Source: an uncultured Atopobiaceae bacterium (GTDB lineage: Bacteria; Actinomycetota; Coriobacteriia; Coriobacteriales; Atopobiaceae). Taken from it: 8,962 nucleotides of DNA. The notes beneath the pieces were generated by a model. The model was not told where the DNA came from, made no database searches, and worked only from the letters and a program-made list of their open reading frames with translations. The DNA is taken from the NCBI GenBank assembly GCA_947581665.1, contig CANPVI010000050.1:1-8962 (forward strand), written 5' to 3'. Of this stretch, positions 5,990 through 8,962 are shown piece after piece (the stretch's first letter is position 1; each line of letters opens with the position of its first letter). Made by a program: the position numbers and the translations under genes.

Positions 5990-6097
5990 ACAGTGGGCAA
6001 GACAGTAGGGACGGTTCTTTTGTCTTGCGGGCGCTACTGCTTCGCGGGGTCCGCCACCGCAAGACATTAGGGACGGAGCTTTCGTCTTGCCCACTGT
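5990..6097. repeat. REP-like paired hairpin repeat with GGGACGG loops
   Basis: Two related hairpin units lie between the helicase start and the membrane-protein stop. Unit 1 (5997-6028) has stem GCAAGACA/TGTCTTGC around a loop containing TAGGGACGG. Unit 2 (6059-6090) has stem GCAAGAC/GTCTTGC around TAGGGACGG. The whole is enclosed by a perfect 14-bp inverted repeat, ACAGTGGGCAAGAC (5990-6003) and its complement (6084-6097). From memory, intergenic repeats with this AAAGAACCGTCCC-like core are widespread in Gram-positive anaerobes and resemble REP elements mobilised by RAYT-type TnpA transposases. No transposase is present here. It may also terminate membrane-protein transcription. Confidence 0.8.
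6032..6059 (-). repeat. Partial duplicate of the 3' end of the membrane-protein gene
   Basis: These 28 bases match the end of the adjacent gene (6109-6133) at 23 of 25 positions plus a 3-base insertion. Read on the minus strand the copy encodes VADPAKQ-stop, against VADAAK-stop in the real gene. It lies between the two hairpin units of the REP-like repeat, which suggests the duplication came with the repeat or by recombination across it. Confidence 0.7.
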
Positions 6098-6110
6098 CTT
6101 GGGCCCGCCG

Positions 6111-6992
6111 CTACTTCGCGGCGTCCGCAACCGTGTAGAGGTCGCCGTCGATCACTGAGACGCGACGCGTGCGCTCCATGGCGGCGTGCGTGTTCAGCAT
6201 CGCGATGCCGCAGGCGGCGGCGATCGACACCCAGTAGTAGGGCGTCGCGAGCGAGGGCAGCGCGTAGAGCGCGAGCGAGCCGAGCGCGCCCGCCGTGAGG
6301 ATCACGCGGTTTGCGCTCTGGGCGAGCATCGAGCGCCGCTTCGCCATGAGCATCCACTCGCGGTTCTTGGCCTTCGCCTCGGCGTTGAGCTCGTAGAAGC
6401 TCGTGTGGCGAAGTGCCTCGAAGTTATAGGCGAAGAGGTCCTCGCGCTTCGCTCGCATGCCGCCATGGACGATGATCCACGTGGCGAGCGCGCCCAGCGC
6501 GAATGCACAGCCCGTGGCGAGATGCGAGAGTCCGAAGAGCTTGAAGAGCGTGAACGCGCCTGCCGCGAGAAGGTAGATCACCACGGCGATGGCCGTGCAG
6601 CGCTTCCTCACGGCGATCGATTCAGCCACCTGCTCCTTCGTGAACGCGAGGTTGATGTGCGGGAAGGCCTCCATGTAGGCGATGCGGTCGTTTCTCGCGT
6701 AGGAGAGGATCACGAGGCCGATCGCCACGAGCGCCACGAAGGCGAGCGAGGCGAGGATGTGCGAATCGCCGAAGCTCAAGTCGAGGACCGAATCGCTCTC
6801 CTCCTTCACGAGCTTGTCGAGTCCGGTGGCGAGCACCTGCGCGTCGGAGGTGGACACGGAGGGAAGGAGCATGAGGAAGCTCGCCGCGGAGAAGCTCGCC
6901 ACGAGGCAGGCGATCCCCGAGGGCACCACGAACGCGCGCCAGTTCATGTGCGCCACGTAGCCATAGGTGTCTTGAGAGGTGTTGGTGGTCAC
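6111..6992 (-). CDS. Six-helix integral membrane protein, function unknown
   Basis: I do not recognise the family. With the GTG start at 6992 it has 293 residues. Hydrophobic segments at about 20-43, 78-98, 131-151, 156-176, 228-247 and 251-269 suggest six membrane helices. The stretch 43-78 after helix 1 is acidic and probably outside; the loops 99-130 and 177-227 are rich in Arg, Lys and Glu and probably cytoplasmic, the second perhaps helical (RAKREDLFAYNFEALRH...). There are no signal peptide, ATPase or catalytic motifs. The start is uncertain: GTG 6992 has GAGGG four bases and GGAGGGG thirteen bases upstream, while ATG 6947 has no SD. The frame remains open to 7094, but that extension is Arg-rich and looks non-coding, and a different frame there looks better (see findings). 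It is divergent from the lipase gene and alone on its transcript. Confidence 0.75.
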   Translation of the reverse strand: MTTNTSQDTYGYVAHMNWRAFVVPSGIACLVASFSAASFLMLLPSVSTSDAQVLATGLDKLVKEESDSVLDLSFGDSHILASLAFVALVAIGLVILSYARNDRIAYMEAFPHINLAFTKEQVAESIAVRKRCTAIAVVIYLLAAGAFTLFKLFGLSHLATGCAFALGALATWIIVHGGMRAKREDLFAYNFEALRHTSFYELNAEAKAKNREWMLMAKRRSMLAQSANRVILTAGALGSLALYALPSLATPYYWVSIAAACGIAMLNTHAAMERTRRVSVIDGDLYTVADAAK

Positions 6993-7058
6993 GCCGCCCT
7001 CGTTTCCCCTCCGCCATGCCCTTGCTGGCCTTGTACCCGATCCCCGCCATCGCGCGCG

Positions 7059-7086
7059 GCGACATCTAGGCGTTTGCGGGTATAGA
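7059..7086 (+). promoter_or_regulatory. Candidate leaderless promoter of the lipase-CorA pair
   Basis: GCGACA (7059-7064, four of six matches to TTGACA), a 16-bp spacer and TATAGA (7081-7086) put the start of transcription at about 7093, exactly the ATG of the lipase. The only SD-like sequence, GAGAGG, is too close to that ATG to work normally, which supports a leaderless mRNA. On the opposite strand the same bases read TATACC, so this could also serve the divergent membrane-protein gene. Confidence 0.45.
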
Positions 7087-7092
7087 GAGGGC

Positions 7093-8100
7093 ATGGCTGA
7101 ACCTCACGACACAGAAGAGAAGGCGCCCCGCGCGAGCGCGAGCGCGAGCTCGAGCGCCGAGGAAACCGCGTGCTCGGAGCACGCTCCGGATTGCGTGCGC
7201 ATCGTCGACAGCGAGGGCTTCACGCACCTCGTGCGCCTCGACCCCGAGATGCCGCACCTGCCGGTGCTCCTCGTGCACGGCATGCACGCGCGCGACTACT
7301 CGGTGGATAGCTCGCCGCTCTGGGGGCGCATTCCCGAGCGCTTGCGACAGGGCGGCTCGCAGGTGTTCTTCGGGTGCCAGGACGCGTGGGGCGACATCGA
7401 GCGGAACTCGCTCCAGCTCTACCACAGCATCCACGAGGTGCTCGAGCGCACCGGCGCCGAGAAGATCCACATGATCGCGCACTCGAAGGGCGGCCTCGAC
7501 ATCCGCCACTGCGTGCATGTGCGCGACCTCGGCGACCACACGGCCTCGATCGTCACCCTCGGCACCCCCTACCGCGGGCTTCGCATGTCAAATGCGCTCA
7601 TGTACCTCGGGCCCATCCTCTCGAAGGTCGTGGCGCCCATCATCGACAACAACGCGCGGAAGATGGGCGACGAGGATCCCGATTCCCTCGGGCTCCTCCA
7701 CGCGATGACCACCTACGCCGCGGAGACGCTCGTCGACGAGAACGAGGATCTCCCCGGCATCGAATATCGCAGCTACGCCTTCGTGCCGCGCATGACGAAG
7801 GCGCAGAAGCTGAACCCGCGGAGTCTCTTCATCCAGGCCTTCGACGGCGACAACGACGGCATCGTGCCCCTCGCCTCCACCGAGGCCACGAACTGGTGCG
7901 TCGTGCGAGGCGAGCGCGGCGTGGCGATGAACCACGATGATTCCTACGACCTCAACGAGAAGGACATCGAGCTCACGATGCCCGACGGTACGGTGTACAA
8001 GAACTCGCCGGACCTCCTCGAGGCCGTGGTGCAGTCGCTCGACCTCATCGCCTGGCGGAGGGCGAAGATCGAGGCCGCGGCCAAGCGCACGGGCGCCTAG
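7093..8100 (+). CDS. Alpha/beta-hydrolase, triacylglycerol lipase-like
   Basis: A 335-residue lipase-like hydrolase. VLLVHGMHARDYS (58-70) is the oxyanion-hole strand and loop. MIAHSKGGLD (127-136) is the nucleophile elbow with Ser131, in the AHS-x-GG form seen in bacterial triacylglycerol lipases. TLGTPYRG (155-162) is the next conserved strand. Probable remaining triad members are Asp255 in DGDNDGIVP and His281 in AMNHDDSYD. Family role: hydrolysis of lipid or other carboxyl esters. There is no signal peptide or membrane segment; residues 1-35 are Ser/Ala/Glu-rich and disordered-looking, so it is probably cytosolic, unlike secreted lipases. A (GCGAGC)-type hexamer repeat encodes ASASAS (15-20). 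The ATG at 7093 is the first in the frame with a promoter just upstream; the next Met is at residue 53, too late. The following gene starts 15 bp after the stop, suggesting an operon. Confidence 0.85.
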   Translation: MAEPHDTEEKAPRASASASSSAEETACSEHAPDCVRIVDSEGFTHLVRLDPEMPHLPVLLVHGMHARDYSVDSSPLWGRIPERLRQGGSQVFFGCQDAWGDIERNSLQLYHSIHEVLERTGAEKIHMIAHSKGGLDIRHCVHVRDLGDHTASIVTLGTPYRGLRMSNALMYLGPILSKVVAPIIDNNARKMGDEDPDSLGLLHAMTTYAAETLVDENEDLPGIEYRSYAFVPRMTKAQKLNPRSLFIQAFDGDNDGIVPLASTEATNWCVVRGERGVAMNHDDSYDLNEKDIELTMPDGTVYKNSPDLLEAVVQSLDLIAWRRAKIEAAAKRTGA

Positions 8101-8115
8101 GCGAGCGAGATCTCC

Positions 8116-8962
8116 ATGGCAAGCGAGCGCGAAGGCGACTTCTGGCGCGGCATCAAGGACGCGGAACCCGAGGACGAGGAAGCGGCGCGCGCCGCATGGG
8201 TGGCCGAGATCGAGGAGCGCGCGGCGGGCCTTCCTCGGGAGTTTCGCCTCGACGAGGCGCGCATGCTCGAGCCCATGAAGGCCGAGGTGGCCGATGGGGC
8301 GAGCGAGCGCACGGCCGATCTCATGGCACTCTTCGAGCCGCCCCTCGCCGCGGACGGCAGCGAGGTCGCGCCGAGCTTCTGCTATGTGAGCGTCGTGCCC
8401 GAGACGGAGTTCTCGCTCATCGCCCCCATCGCGGCTCATCTCACCGACGATGGCGATCGCGACCCCGAGGACGTGCCCGTCGGCCACTGCCGCGCCTATG
8501 CCTTCCAAACCTGCGTGGCCGGTACGCTGGGCTTTCCCCCGAGCGCGCTCGCGCCGCACCTGCCGGGCGCCTGCCGCGATGTAGAGGCGCACTTCTACCT
8601 CGATACCGAGCGGCTCGTCTTCGGCACCGACGATCCCGAGTTCGTCGTGCTCGTGAACCAGTACGTGGAGGACCAGAGCTTCCGCAAGGATTCGGGCGGC
8701 ACCGCGCTCTTCGAGATATTCGAGTTCCTCGTGGACGACGGGCTCATGTTCCTCTCGGACGAGGAGACGCGGCTCGAGCGCCTCGAGGACCACATGGGCG
8801 AGGACGTGACGGAGATCCCCCACGATTTCGACCTCTTCATCACCCGCGAGCGCCGCCTCCTCGGCGAGCTCTACAACTTCTACCGCCAATACGCCGACAT
8901 GGCGCAGACGCTCTCCACCTCGCGCACGCAGATCCTCGACGCCGACGACCGCGCGCTCCTCG
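8116..8962 (+). CDS. CorA-like divalent-cation transporter, N-terminal part
   Basis: An open frame of 282 codons from ATG 8116 to the window end with no stop. Residues 1-80 are strongly acidic and helical in character, without recognisable domain. From about residue 88 (FCYVSVVPETEFSLI) the chain looks like the alpha/beta N-terminal domain of CorA-type Mg/Co channels. The end fits the long stalk helices of that family: TALFEIFEFLVDDGLMFLSDEETRL (196-220), ERLEDHM, then FDLFITRERRLLGELYNFYRQYADMAQTL (238-266), which resembles the region after which CorA proteins place two membrane helices and a GMN loop. Those diagnostic parts lie beyond the window, so the assignment rests on pattern only; another stalk-type membrane protein is possible. 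It follows the lipase by 15 bp with only a weak SD (GCGAGA), suggesting translational dependence on it. Confidence 0.55.
   Translation, partial: MASEREGDFWRGIKDAEPEDEEAARAAWVAEIEERAAGLPREFRLDEARMLEPMKAEVADGASERTADLMALFEPPLAADGSEVAPSFCYVSVVPETEFSLIAPIAAHLTDDGDRDPEDVPVGHCRAYAFQTCVAGTLGFPPSALAPHLPGACRDVEAHFYLDTERLVFGTDDPEFVVLVNQYVEDQSFRKDSGGTALFEIFEFLVDDGLMFLSDEETRLERLEDHMGEDVTEIPHDFDLFITRERRLLGELYNFYRQYADMAQTLSTSRTQILDADDRALL

Noticed and set aside
6111..7065. Membrane protein as PelG because of the MAGIG start
   Set aside because: PelG is much longer with about twelve helices; beyond the first residues no similarity is apparent.
7588..8889. A 433-codon minus-strand frame opposite the lipase and CorA-like genes
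   Set aside because: Shadow of two clear plus-strand genes; no recognisable motif and it crosses the boundary between them.

Overview
The window is high-GC bacterial DNA (42 of 60 bases G or C in the helicase sample at 5041-5100). Gene style, start-site style and gene content fit an anaerobic, gut-type actinomycete, most likely of the class Coriobacteriia. That placement is an inference from protein style: there is no rRNA or marker gene here. About 90% is coding, with genes on both strands. No tRNA, rRNA, CRISPR array, integrase or transposase gene is visible.

Left part (1-1400): the last 71 codons of a Cu(I)-exporting P1B-1 ATPase (CopA type) run in from the left and converge, with a 4-bp gap, on a small FMN nitroreductase gene. 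A divergent intergenic region (749-876) then leads into a two-gene toxin-antitoxin operon: a RelB/DinJ-family antitoxin overlapping by 8 bp a YoeB/Txe-family mRNA interferase. This operon is clearly less GC-rich than its surroundings (24 of 60 in the sample 1321-1380) and is probably acquired. The toxin ends in His-Cys where the family ends in His-Tyr.

Middle part (1405-5944, all minus strand): an endonuclease IV (Nfo) family TIM-barrel protein in which four of the conserved zinc ligands are replaced; an intergenic block (2233-2485) packed with nested inverted repeats built on a 12-mer present four times; a Cof-type HAD phosphatase; and upstream of it, 24 bp away and so probably in the same operon, a large Ski2-like DEAD/DEAH helicase of the DUF3516 type.

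Right part (5945-8962): a REP-like double hairpin (5990-6097) that also encloses a partial copy of the 3' end of the next gene; a six-helix membrane protein of unknown function (minus strand) whose N-terminus may be frameshifted; a compact divergent promoter region; then on the plus strand an alpha/beta-hydrolase lipase followed after 15 bp by a CorA-like protein that runs off the window.

I see no complete, obviously new multi-gene defence or biosynthetic system. The most notable items are the metal-site-degenerate endonuclease IV homologue, the toxin with an altered catalytic C-terminus, and the two structured repeat blocks.
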